A stretch of DNA of 64,000 bases, from NCBI GenBank assembly GCA_921293015.1, contig OV121097.1, positions 17,793,924-17,857,923 on the forward strand, in the 5' to 3' direction. The position numbers and the translations under genes were made by a program. The notes below the pieces were generated by a model, which had not been told where the DNA came from, searched no databases, and was given only the letters and a program-made list of their open reading frames with translations. Of the stretch, positions 35,263 to 46,920 are shown in pieces (positions within the stretch are counted from its first letter, which is position 1; each line of letters begins with the position of its first letter). The DNA comes from Phorcus lineatus. Its lineage: Eukaryota; Mollusca; Gastropoda; Trochida; Trochidae.

Positions 35263-37054
35263 ACAGTGAGGTGTATGATATTTAGGAGATAAACCTAGTG
35301 TGTTTGAAAATCAGAGACATGTTATACTGGATTGATAGCGAGAAAATTTTAAATTGAAACCTTTATTAAAGCTAAACCAAACAAACTACACGAGAAAAGG
35401 GCAAGATTCTTAATTCTGAAACTTAGTTACTGTCATGTACTTGGAGTGGCATATAGCACTCATATGGGATTTATATTGAATGTTTAGGACATTTAGCTTT
35501 TTGATCATCTTCACAACGTAACGGTCAAAACGAAAATATTTCCATCTCTTTACGCTCCCCACATTCATAAATTGATGCCACCGAGGCTAAAATGCTCTGG
35601 AATGTCAAATATTTTATGTGTCGCTTGTGCACGCATAGCAAATATTATTTGTCGAAAACGGCTGAATTAGCAATATGGTCAGCTCTTGATTATACCCTTT
35701 TCTCGTAAATGAGGAGAATGGGTGAACTGTTCTTTATTAAGATATCTCTTAGTTTCATCCATACTGCTTATTCACAGTATAAACAATGATGTTGTATTAG
35801 CTATGGGGACTGCCGTTTTCTTGTTTTCCGGCTGTGTATGCGAACTTTGTATATTGAAATTATATTGTTAAATGATTTTCCTTCAAAACTGTAATAATTA
35901 GATAAGCTTTATATGAAAAAAAGGCATTGGCAGAAATGAAACCTTACGTGAACACTTGGCGCATTTTATGAGCAAAACGAGCGTGTCATGGTTGTCATTC
36001 AGATAAATCTAGGCGTTGAACCAATTGCTTAAGTCGTTACTTTTTCTTTTTTTTTAAATCGTAATGATTGAGTTCCTCTGAATAATTTGTTAAAGAACGT
36101 TCAGTAATATAAGATCTATGAATTTAAGCCACTTCCAGGTGCATAACAGATATCAACATCTGCTTACGATGCATGGACTTCATGACTCTTATTGTTCTCT
36201 GACTTTGACTTGACGATTAGACTTATTATTTCTAGGATAAATTGCGAACCACGCAAATTAGTGCTGTAAGTCTACTTGTAACAAGGATGGCATTTTTAAT
36301 ACACATTTATGAAAACGAACTATTCATGTGAAATGATAATTCACGATTTGGATTCCGTCTTTTGTTGCTGAGGATATTAAAATTGTCTCCGACCGTCAGT
36401 CCGTCAATCCGAATGAAACAAATCGTGTCCGGCTCATTTCTTTGTAAATAATCAACTATTTCAATTACAATTTGACTTTGATATTCAGAAATATGTTATA
36501 ATCTGATCTTGTCATGTTCATAAAAAATATCGTAGAAAATTTTGTTTGGAGGTGATGTATTTAAAGACAGTTATAGTTCATCATATTTGAACCATGAATT
36601 GTTCGTTTGGTCATATTAACGTTAAAATCCATCTCGGAGTTTCTAAAATACAAATTTCAAGAGATCAATTTTGAGGCCCAAAATGATATCCTTTTAAAAT
36701 AACAACCGAAAGATCGAGTCTTCACTGTTTATATCGTTTTCTATTTGCTTGAATACCATCAAGTTAATCTACGGAGCAGCACAAAATTACTTTAAGGTGT
36801 ACCATCCTGTTCATGTATTTCTACGGGATTCCTTCACATCATGCAAATGAGTGACAAGTGACAACCAAAACGTATAGGGAGCGAATGAATGATTTGAGTT
36901 TAATAAGATTGTCAATCGACTCCAACAAAACCCTTTATTTAAACTCGGGAATAGATGAATAACTTACGTTGAAAACATCAAATACATAAAAGTGTAACCT
37001 ACATAAAGAAAACAGAAGAAAATGAGTAAGATATATATATATATATAACATCAA
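35263..37054. other. Intergenic, nothing recognised
   Basis: AT-rich sequence with no coding or repeat signal beyond an (AT)n run at about 37031-37046 beside the large inverted repeat. Confidence 0.5.
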
Positions 37055-37388
37055 AGAGAGTATGGAAGGGGATGTGTGCCAAAAATGAAATCATGTAAAC
37101 TCGTAATTCGCAAGTTGTAACATGTTGTTCTCAACCATGCACTTCTCGAAAAGACAAGTCCAAGTCTGCAAACCTAACATTTCATTCCTGTAAAACTCAA
37201 CTTTCTGTTCTCAACTTTACAAAGTTCAAATGTAATTCTAGAAATGTTAAGTCGATATTCATTTTTGTATTTCAAATACGAGGGATATACACATTTAGCA
37301 ATGCTACAAATTACGTTTTACAATTGGTGAATGAAAAATGAAGAGTTGTAAAATCACCCTTTGGAAACAGACTTTTGCATCTGGAGTT

Positions 37389-37631
37389 TTACATGAGTTG
37401 CATGGTTATGATTGCAATGTTCCGAAATACATCTGTACACGATTTCGCATTGACCATATTTGGAAGTTTAACGAAGTCTGCCGATGATTTCCGAAGATGA
37501 TCGGTATTTGACAACAACGAGACCTCCCTGATCCAAGCTCCATGCAACGCTGTGCAAGCTTTCCGGATAGTGTTGAGCTGAGTCCGCCACAATGCGCGGA
37601 GCTTGGGCATGCGACCTTCACCTTTTGTCAA
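37389..37631 (-). CDS. Hypothetical ORF in left arm of the 2.8-kb inverted repeat (80 codons)
   Basis: Mirror copy of the right-arm ORF: from its Met8 on, the protein matches except RALWRTQ for RALRWTQ. Reads outward from the element centre. Function unknown. Confidence 0.3.
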   Translation of the reverse strand: MTKGEGRMPKLRALWRTQLNTIRKACTALHGAWIREVSLLSNTDHLRKSSADFVKLPNMVNAKSCTDVFRNIAIITMQLM

Positions 37632-39303
37632 AGTTCTTAGTCAATTATTGATCTAGATAATTTGTTTCTACTGTTTTCGTAAGGGTAACACGAGGTTTAT
37701 CTCACGAAAGAATATGATGAACTTTAATTCTGGGTTAGACTTTACTGGACACTAAATCTCTGCACAACTTACTGCATCGAGATGATTCACTATAAAAAAA
37801 TATCGTTTTAGATATTTAGGTTGGGTTTTAAAAAACTCACCAAATTACGAGACTGGATTTAGAATAATGAAACAACGGCATACTTGTCTCGGAAAGACAA
37901 ATAGCGGTAGAAAAAATATATCTATATTGTACACCCACGTTACCCTTAAAACACGGGCATGTTATTCTTTCAAATTAATAGTTAGAAAAATAACTACGCA
38001 ACGTAAAGTAAGGGAAAAGTTCCAAAATCATTGAAAAGAATATTTTTTTCTTTTGTTAGTCTTTCATTCGGTCGTTTAACCAATGAATATTATTTCGTTA
38101 AAAGAAACATTTATTTAATACCGTTTAAAGTCATGTTTTAAAGCTATGAACGTTCTAAACCAGACGTTTTTTTAACAGTTTGAACAAATTTAATTGAAGA
38201 ACATGTCAAAATCAAATGACTGACATTTCATGTGACATGTTATTTTTAACTCTCCGCCCGATCAACAGTTATTATAGGGTCTTCTTATAAGCGAACGGTC
38301 TATCAATTTTTGCCTGGTCTGGCAGGCCGCCAGAGAACATCAGGTCATTGTTCGATACATAGGCTATTTTGCCCATTTTTAAGTCGAAAAGCTCTTGCAA
38401 ATTCAGATATCAGATACAATTTAAATCAAAATACCTTTGTTATCATCAAGATGTTAAAATTCTAACAATTATTTGAAATACAAGATTATACATTTCCATA
38501 CGTATAACTTAGGGGTGTACAACTTAGATTTCTCGCATCAAGACAAGTGGCACAGCAACAAAAACACGACTATTGTATCGTAATTGATAGTTAATTATCG
38601 ATTCACGTAGTGTATATCTTGAATTTTATCCAGTGTGTTTCAGGCCCGTAGGATAAAAAAAAACTTTTTTGCTCTTTATTTCAATGTTTGTGTGAAAAAT
38701 AGAATATCATAAGTTTCATGCGCCATCTGACAAAAGGCACTAATGACTTAGTGAGTGACGTGAACATTAACTGCCTGTATTTGGTCTCTACGACGTTGTA
38801 AGCGGGAGTTTTTCTTAAATAAACATAGCAATTTAAATCCCTAATTTCAATTTGATTGCCAAGACGACACAAAAGTATGGTGTTGAAAGATTGTCTACAA
38901 AGTAATCATGCTTTTCCAAATGCGTCGGAAACGCTCATATTCCATTGTTATACCAATTACTAAACAATAAACATGTACTTTGAAAAAATGATACTTTTCA
39001 GTTTTGTAAAAATTTGTTATGCTACGAAATTGATTAAGTATTTTGAACTATTGAAATCGGCCCTCGAAAAGTTAATATGCGTTGACTACGTCACAACATC
39101 TGAGGGGCTCGAAAAGAGTTCGGAAATTTTCTTACAATAAACACGGGTATATTTTAGAGAATGACGTATTCACGAAATTTTTTTGGGATAATGGTCAGAT
39201 AAGAATTAATTGCAAATGATATTTGTTCTATTACAATTGTTGCTATTTGCCTTGAGGGTCCAAAAACACCGCACGCGAGTTACTGAGAACAAAAGGTGAC
39301 GGC

Positions 39304-39525
39304 ATGCCCAAGCTCCGCGCATTGAGGTGGACTCAACTCAACACTATCCGGAAAGCTTGCACAGCGTTGCATGGAGCTTGGATCAGGGAGGTCTCGTTGT
39401 TGTCAAATACCGATCATCTTCGGAAATCATCGGCAGACTTCGTTAAACTTCCAAATATGGTCAATGCGAAATCGTGTACAGATGTATTTCGGAACATTGC
39501 AATCATAACCATGCAACTCATGTAA
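39304..39525 (+). CDS. Hypothetical ORF in right arm of the 2.8-kb inverted repeat (73 codons)
   Basis: Starts MPKLRALRWTQLNTIRKACT and ends IAIITMQLM. The same ORF lies on the minus strand in the left arm (37598-37389, with an N-terminal extension to 37631) and differs at two neighbouring positions. No family recognised. Preservation may only reflect arm identity, so coding status is doubtful. Confidence 0.3.
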   Translation: MPKLRALRWTQLNTIRKACTALHGAWIREVSLLSNTDHLRKSSADFVKLPNMVNAKSCTDVFRNIAIITMQLM

Positions 39526-39863
39526 AACTCCAGATGCAAAAGTCTGTTTCCAAAGGGTGATTTTACAACTCTTCATTTTTCATTCACCAATTGTAAAACG
39601 TAATTTGTAGCATTGCTAAATGTGTATATCCCTCGTATTTGAAATACAAAAATGAGTTTCGACTTTAACATTTCTAAAATTACATTTAAACTTTGTAAAG
39701 TTGAGAACAGAAAGTTGAGTTTTACAGGAATGAAATGTTAGGTTTGCAGACTTGGACTTGTCTTTTCGAGAAGTGCATGGTTGAGAACAACATGTTACAA
39801 CTTGCGAATTACGAGTTTACATGATTTCATTTTTGGCACACATCCCCTTCCATAAGAGAGAAG

Positions 39864-40055
39864 CCAGTCTGATTAAAATCCACCGTGTTCCGAGGAATAA
39901 AAGTTTCAAAATATTGACTCTATCGAGATTCGAACTCTATCTGTCTAGGCTAGTGAGTGGAGAGGATAGCCTAGACAGATAAAGTTCGAATCTCGATAGA
40001 GTCAATGTTTTGAAACTTTTATTCCTCGGAACACGGTGGATTTTAATCAGACTGG
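39864..40055. mobile_element. Palindromic element, second copy (short loop)
   Basis: Arms of about 90 and 88 bp (two mismatches and a 2-nt A-run indel) around a 14-nt loop. Starts CCAGTCTGATTAAAATCC. AGAGAAG is repeated at 39857-39863 and 40056-40062 (7-bp target duplication). The arms align with those at 33497-33938 but lack the inner 40 bp. Confidence 0.88.
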
Positions 40056-40062
40056 AGAGAAG

Positions 40063-41400
40063 CAAGTTGTTGGGTTTGAGCCTCCAGCACCGAATTCTCT
40101 ACACAATCCCTTCCTTAATTCCTTGTTCACAGGGGGTTAAAGGCACAATGGTTCGCATTTTCGCCCTTTAATAATCTTAATTAGGAAATATGAAGGCATG
40201 TACTTAAGCTTTCTATTGTTCCACTAAAATATCTGTTTTTCTATACAACTGACCTATATTTCAAAAATGAAAAAGAATATGCGCAGCTTTTAAATAAACC
40301 ATAACATCCACTTAAGATGGTATTCTTTATTAAGACGTATATCTATGCCATAATCTATACTATAATCGATAACTACTACAGCTGTTGTTGTTTTATGCTT
40401 TTTAGCCATGTATAAACATTTAATATTCCCGATATCGTAGTTCAGGCGGATTTATTGCAACGTGGCTTATTCATTCCGTTCTTTTACTTTCAAACACGAA
40501 TACCAGCACAATGGCCAGATTACCCGAGTGTCGATCTTTAGTTATATCGAGAGTTTTGCATGTTTGTGAAATGTTTGTATTTAAGAAATATTGATGGCAT
40601 CAGTGCATTTGAAGTGACAAAGAGAAATACATATAGCTGACAAAATGACAGATTTGAGTTAATAGTGTCCAAAATATCATTAACAACTAAATTTGATTAT
40701 TGGAGTCAAAGTGTAATTCCGGCTTCTGGATATGTATACGACCATTGCTGTCCTATATATTTGGCATTTAGGGATGGATATGCACCTCGAATGAAACCAC
40801 TGAAAACTTGTCATTACGCATGACAATGCATGAAACATACCCTGTATGTTTTATGCTCCGTTATCATGTCTGGGACCTTTCATCACGAATACGCTTTTTG
40901 AAATTACCTCACCAGTTTTCAGGTGGTCCATACATTAAACCTAGTTGTTTTTGGGACGTTTTGCTCTCTAGCCCATTAAGCTTTGTATGATTATTTGTTA
41001 ACTTCTGAAAAACACGCCACTTCATTTTGAAATAGAGGCATCTCTCTGCAGTTCATCGGGCACTTCACAATCATATATGTTCAAGACTTCACCAGTAACG
41101 AATGAACTGACATATCACGAAAAAGATTGATGAATAAATTCGAGGTTGTAAGAGTTTCGAATATACACAGCATCAATAAATCAGATTAAACCTACTTGTT
41201 ACCTACGATGGTATCCATATCGGGGTTAATATGTTTCATACAAAATATGAATTTTTCATTGTAACGTCACGTCCAAATTAAGTACCCCCAATACTTTGAC
41301 GTCTCAATTCGCCTATGACCTTGTGTTCCTATGCTTGGATGTTGATTTTGAAGTTTCTTTTATTTCCCGACTTTGGTAATAAACAGAATATCATATCCTA
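40063..41400. other. Intergenic, nothing recognised
   Basis: AT-rich; no repeat or coding signal noticed. Confidence 0.5.
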
Positions 41401-41411
41401 TAAGGTATAGC

Positions 41412-41420
41412 TATAAAAAG
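41412..41420 (+). promoter_or_regulatory. TATA-box-like site upstream of the candidate secreted-protein gene
   Basis: TATAAAAAG on the plus strand, about 450 bp before the candidate start codon at 41863. It would give a long 5' leader. Such motifs are frequent by chance in AT-rich DNA. Confidence 0.25.
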
Positions 41421-41644
41421 AGGGTATTTTATGAATGTCCATGAAATACTATGTTCACGACACTCGTACCTTATTTTCAATATGTTCTTTATCCCTTATA
41501 GACCTACATGTACTTCACTCGTCTTGAATATCCACATGTTAACCTTAGATCATATTCACACCATATGCAAAATTATTTATGCCATTACGTAACCTGCTTA
41601 AAGACACGTTCATAACCTGGAAGCAGAATAAAAGGCATCAAGAA

Positions 41645-41812
41645 ACATCTAAGTCCATTCAAAGTAAAAAAACAACATAAGTTTAAAACATCAAAGTGCG
41701 TGCAACGAAATACATGAGTTTATAGACATCAAAGACCGTGCAGAAGAAATGTACATGTATCGAAACATCAAAGTCTGGGGAAAGGACACTGGCCTATTGG
41801 GACATCAAAGTC
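41645..41812 (+). repeat. Degenerate tandem repeat, units of about 37-43 bp around ACATCAAAG
   Basis: ACATC(A/T)AAG recurs at about 41645, 41688, 41726, 41765 and 41802, each followed by a loosely shared GT(G/C)CATGCAA(C/T)GAAAT segment. Lies just before the candidate ORF. Confidence 0.5.
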
Positions 41813-41862
41813 CACGCAATGAAATGTACACGGACAGGTTCCAGTTCAAGGACTACAGAGTA

Positions 41863-43431
41863 ATGCTGTCACTTGTCATGAAATTCCAAGCATTGCTGAT
41901 CATGGTATGGTGTTTTACAACACGAGCGTCGCAGTGTGGAGTGGAGATAATTTATTCAACACTACAAACTCTGCGACGGTGCTTCGGAACAAATACCCAA
42001 CGTGTAATATGCTGTATTCTAAACAGTAAGTACACATCCAACATTTCTCGTACTTTAAAACATATATACTCGCATGTTTTGGTTCTTTTCAATATTCTTA
42101 TGAAATAGGTTAAACTTATGTAAATCAATATGTAATTATTTCACAAAGTTGTATACATGTAACACATCTCATATATATTGAGTATCTATGAATACAACAG
42201 CAAAATACCGCTGTGTTCGCTAGTGCTGATGGGTGAAAAATAGATTTCAATGTGAAAAAAATTATTACTTTGGTTGACGATAAACATCTATCTTGAAATT
42301 CTGTATTTGTTAAAAAAAGACATTGGTGTTAATCTGACATTTGATAAATTTGAGACTTTGATCTTAAAATTGACTTGGATAACAATATTACCTTGATTGA
42401 AGGGACTTAGAAAAATGGGATTAAAAAAATGTATTCAAAATACTTCAAGGCTCCGTTACGCGAGCGGTCAGATTTGCCTCTGACATCAGCCAATCAGCGA
42501 GTTTGCCCCGTAGTGTATGGTGCAGGCGCATTGTATATCGCTTGTACGCTTTTCAGAACTCGGATACCGAAAATTTCCGACTGTTTTCCGAATGTGAAAC
42601 TGCCTAAATAGTCGAATTAATGTATTTGATGTACTTTCAATTTACCCTTACTCGGTTGTTGAACAAAAAAGTCAAATCGAAAGATGGGGAGTTATATTTC
42701 GCTCTGCATACATCAACGTTATCATTTAGTAGAAGGTACTAATCCAAAATCCTTTTTCTGGAAACAGATACGTTGCATAAACGTTTCGTCTTTTAGTTTG
42801 TGGTAATCGTTTACAAATTTTTAATTTTCGAAACAAAATATCCATAAACATGTTGATAAACGAAAACCATTAAAACATGTACAAATACCAGTAAGAGGTT
42901 AGTCATATGCGACTTTCATGTGCTAATGAGATTGACCCTTGTTTCGTCAAAGACTGAAATGTTTTAAGTAACTCTGCTTGGTTGGTGTTCTATTAAAAGG
43001 ACATATGAAAATTACTTCAACTTGTTCTCTGTAAAAACGAAAAATTATATGAGTTTCAACTTCTAAATTCACTTTCAATGTTTTGGAAGCTGGTAAGAGA
43101 CGAGCATTGTGATTGCTTGAAGGTATTTGCGGCAAGCCAATGAGATTTAGAGGTCAAACATAGGCAAAGGTTAACCTGACGATTTGAGTAAAGGATCCTA
43201 GTGAGATTTGTCAACTGCGTAACGTATAGTAGATTTTATTTTACTGAGATAGCAAAATACTTATAACCTTATGGTCTTGCATCCAGGAAAGACACAGCAC
43301 AAATGAATGTATTATATATTTTACAATTTTATCTTCTTATAGGTTACATCAACAACCATAAGTTCTGCACTGTTGCTCACTCTCTGGTACAAGACGCGCA
43401 CATCTCTATCCACGAGTGGCTTTTAATATAA
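41863..43431 (+). CDS. Candidate small secreted cysteine-containing protein (two exons), function unknown
   Basis: Exon 41863-42025 ends at a GTAAGT donor. Exon 43343-43431 follows a TTCTTATAG acceptor, and the split Ser codon joins in frame to 83 codons. The N terminus (MKFQALLIMVWCFTTRA within residues 6-22) looks like a signal peptide. The remainder has Cys at 25, 40, 50, 51 and 62. AATAAA lies at 43709. An in-frame upstream ATG at 41749 would add 38 residues. No family match was recognised. The Cys number is odd and the intron join is inferred from splice signals only, so this is a hypothesis. Confidence 0.3.
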
Positions 43432-43708
43432 AACCAAAGCCTATGCTTATTCTTTGTTATATATAACTATTCCCCATAAGCTTGTGAGCATTTCTATCTA
43501 ACTCTAGAGGAAATGCTCATCCTAAAAATATCGATTAGTAATGAGTCCATTGAAATCCTTAGTAAGTAACGTGCTTGCCATGACCAACATCCCTTGTTCG
43601 CCTCGACTCGGCTTCAAAAGAGAGGTTTCACTAATAAAAAGTTTTCTTCAATTTTCATTTAACTTCTCACTTTAACAAAATTAATAGATTGTTGTAGCAA
43701 AAATCCCC

Positions 43709-43714
43709 AATAAA
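43709..43714 (+). terminator. Possible poly(A) signal for the candidate secreted-protein gene
   Basis: AATAAA 278 nt after the proposed stop codon. Confidence 0.3.
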
Positions 43715-44782
43715 GTCTTGTTATGTATAAAAGCGACCACATTTTGAGAAAACAGATGGATGGAGTAAAATTCATATTGTGAGTTGGGATGGGTACCTCG
43801 TTACCTCTATATCACTATATCAAAACTTTATTGTTACTACCCGAAAATGAAAAAATCTTATAAAGGGATATAGTTTGGTAAACACATACTTTACAGACCG
43901 TTCCCTCCCCTGTTAAATGTGTCCAGATGTAGATTTCGTGATATTAGGGTTTGGGGGTATGTTTAAAGTTTAAAACTTTTCCAAGTTTATTCAGTTGTTT
44001 TAAACCAAATTTAACAGTTCTCATATCATATATCATATCACGAACGATATCATTTTTGATTCCGTTATAGATATTTGGTGATTAATCAACATTCACAACT
44101 TATATAACATGTCATCAAATGAAATATTTGTCTAGTTTGGACACCTCATATCACAGCTACATAATATGATATTGAGATGTAGGAATTCTCATTTATACAT
44201 TTACATTACGTCATTTGCGAACCATGAGCCACGTTTTCCGTTTGCTATATCTCGAATATTGATACATCTATAGTAAGTAATCAAACTTTTAAAAGTTTTG
44301 ATAATTAATTATTTGGCGTGCGGATGTTATTACTTCATAGATCAATGTCCAAAATTACGAATGATTCAATTTCTTTCGTGTCATGAATCCTTGAATTAAC
44401 TTTATAAATCATGTAATGAAAATTAAAAAGTACAATGTACATGTACATGAATTTAAAAAAATTCCCCCAGAAGTTTGATAGCTTGAAATAAACCACCAAA
44501 GCCATCTGTTGCTTACATTCTTATTTGACAAGCTGTCAAAACACTTTGCCCATGTAATGTAACTGATCGCCATAGGCCAACTTTACGACAAAAAAGACCA
44601 AATACTCATCCGGGTCATTAGATTATGCATCATGACATACGCGTGTCGGCACGAACGTATATACGCAAACAGATAGGCTGGCAGATCATATACTAAAGTC
44701 TCATCAAATGTACTCAATTAACTTACGTAAAATATCATCATTTACAAAATATGTGCCACTCTATAAGAGTTACGAGAGACTA

Positions 44783-44835
44783 TACATACATACATACATA
44801 CATACATACATACATACATACAAACAAACATACAT
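44783..44835. repeat. (TACA)n microsatellite
   Basis: About 13 tetranucleotide units with two variant units near the end. Confidence 0.95.
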
Positions 44836-45229
44836 CAAATTATTCAATGTGATGGGGATTGGCATAACTATCAGACTGCCTTCATTAGTCAGCGTATTTG
44901 TATTATCTATAATAGTCAGACGGTTAACAATCTTTCAAACGCACTTAAATATGGTTTGTGAGTTAAGTTTGAATCACATGGCATGGTGAATAATTGATAT
45001 AGTTGTATTTTTTGTATCTATAGCAATGACTTGTAAACCATTCAAGTTTTATACTGAAATATTCATGAATGAATTATACCTTCGACAGTTTCTCACATGT
45101 ACACATGTAAATGAAGAGATGATGAATGAACAAAAGATCGCTGAGGATGGTATCTCTTAGGTGAGGTTTCACTATCATCCATTAATCAAAACATGTATTG
45201 TTTTACTCTTTAACATGTACTTTGATATC

Positions 45230-45460
45230 ATATTTGGTCAAACAAAAATATATGCAAGAAATATTCTGATTAGAAAGTAAAATATCTCACTACAACTTCA
45301 CCTGACTGTTTAGTGTGAAGACTTTAATGCTTGTTTTTTTTTCAATCTTATATTTGGTCAAATAAAAATTATGCAAAACTTATTCTTATCAGAGTGTAAG
45401 ATATCTCAATACTCAACCCATGCGTTCGTTGTTTAGTCAAAATGTATGTTTTATACAGTC
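45230..45460 (+). repeat. Degenerate tandem duplication, period about 118 bp
   Basis: Two copies, both with ATATTTGGTCAAA(C/T)AAAAAT, a TATCTCA segment and TGTTTAGT. No coding capacity. Confidence 0.6.
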
Positions 45461-45961
45461 AACCTAATCTGTGATAACTTTAAAACAATTTGTAATTGGT
45501 GAAATGGATCCGTGGAACTTTTCTTCTTCGTTCTAGAACTTTAATCGATTGTTTGAAATGTTTCCACTGTCAAGGAAATCCCCATAATCAATACAAATAC
45601 ATGCTAAGGTTTTGAACTTAGCGAGGGTCTGTGTTGAATTCAATCACTTGGCAGGGAAGATCAAAACTGTATATTTTAAACACTGTCACCATTCAGACAG
45701 CTAATCCTTTAGCGACTTCGAAGTTTATCACAACATCGCAGTAATAGCCCATGATATGTACAGGTGATATATTCATTTGAAAGGCTATCTTAAAATTTCG
45801 TTTAGCTTCGTTTTATAAAAGGGTATTATAAGTTTGTAGTTTACCATTATCAAAGCTTATAGTTACCGTCGAGGAAAGGGAAATTGTGATTCCGTAGTCA
45901 ATCGGTTATTAATACTCTGATCAATCAAAATTGTCCTTCATTTATACGTTTTTATCCCATC

Positions 45962-46147
45962 CTATGAAATTTTAAATGACAGTTCAAAGTTAAGAGCGTA
46001 TTTTTGCCAAGGAAGTTTACTAAAATCCGAGTTGTTATCCCGGTGGTCATGTACATTGTGATTATCCTTGTTAAAAACGTGCATGTTAGTCACAGCAGGA
46101 AAAAAGATCAGAAATATACATAAGAATAGAAATATATTACATTTCAT
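45962..46147 (-). CDS. Small ORF with signal-peptide-like N terminus (61 codons), doubtful
   Basis: Starts MKCNIFLFLCIFLIFFPAVT, a strong hydrophobic leader. The rest is rich in His, Asp and Asn and ends with a short neutral tail. No family recognised and no clear promoter or poly(A) signal. It could be a chance ORF in T-rich DNA. Confidence 0.2.
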   Translation of the reverse strand: MKCNIFLFLCIFLIFFPAVTNMHVFNKDNHNVHDHRDNNSDFSKLPWQKYALNFELSFKIS

Positions 46148-46559
46148 AGCTGCCAAATAAACAACCGAAAACTGTCATGCCTGTAACGAAATAACAGGAT
46201 ATTAAGCGAGTGATTTCGACATTCATTCAAAAACTGTTTTTAGTTTGCTATTATTGCACGATTTGTTTTTCGGTCTCGTATTCCTTTTGAGTCGACAAAC
46301 TTGTTGTTCCCGCCCGGGCGATTCACATGAACCATGTTTTTAAGAACAATAACAAAATCATAAATCATATAATCATATAACACATAACACTAGTATATAT
46401 TATATATGTATACGGAGTTAACGTGCAGTATTGAACCGAAATATAATAATGTTTGACAATACAAAACATGTTTATAAATCAATTTCACTCATTAACTAAT
46501 TGGACATTTCTATATGGAATAAAGACACTATTGTGTTCAGAAATAGCGTCGATAAAATA

Positions 46560-46920
46560 AAAAACTGAGATTATACCAATTATTGTTCCACTGACTATCC
46601 TCAAAGGGGTCAAATATGTCACAATTTGTTAATGATGTTATTTTATCGGAAGGTAAAGGTTGTTTCATCTCTCACTATCTTAATGCTTATCAGTTCGATA
46701 TAGTGACAATAAACAGGTTTAATTTGGGATTTGTGATCGAAACCCGGACAATGGCGCGCGCCAATGACTTAAATGTGTTCCTAAAAACTTAATCACAGCA
46801 GATACAAAGACAAATATGAGTTGGCAGTGTTAAGTTTGTAATTCAAACTAATATTTATGTAAATTGGCGTAGAATTTGGACATTTTTAACATCTTCAAGA
46901 CCGTTTTTCGATTATCATTT
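46560..46920 (-). repeat. Dispersed repeat with GGCGCGCGCC core (copy 2)
   Basis: The reverse complement aligns with 14700-15010 around CATTGGCGCGCGCCATTG, with similar flanks on both sides (GTTAAAAATGTCCAAATTCT before it, GATAAGCATTAAGATAGTGA after it). Confidence 0.7.

Larger units (their letters stand above)
37061..39854. mobile_element. 2.8-kb element with about 565-bp terminal inverted repeats
   Basis: Left arm about 37061-37627 and right arm about 39291-39854 are reverse complements at roughly 97% or more by eye. Outer ends read TATGGAAGGGGATGTGTGCC. The direct repeat AGAGAG flanks both ends (37055-37060, 39855-39860), a possible 6-bp target duplication. Each arm carries an outward-facing ORF of 73-80 codons with nearly the same product (MPKLRALRWTQLNTIRKACT...). 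The 1.66-kb centre has no recognised gene. Superfamily unknown; a non-autonomous DNA transposon or fold-back element is likely. Confidence 0.85.

Noticed and set aside
42429-42611. 60-codon ORF in a CpG-richer patch with a CCAAT motif
   Set aside because: No family match, splice context or conservation visible; it may be regulatory, but the sequence does not support a call.
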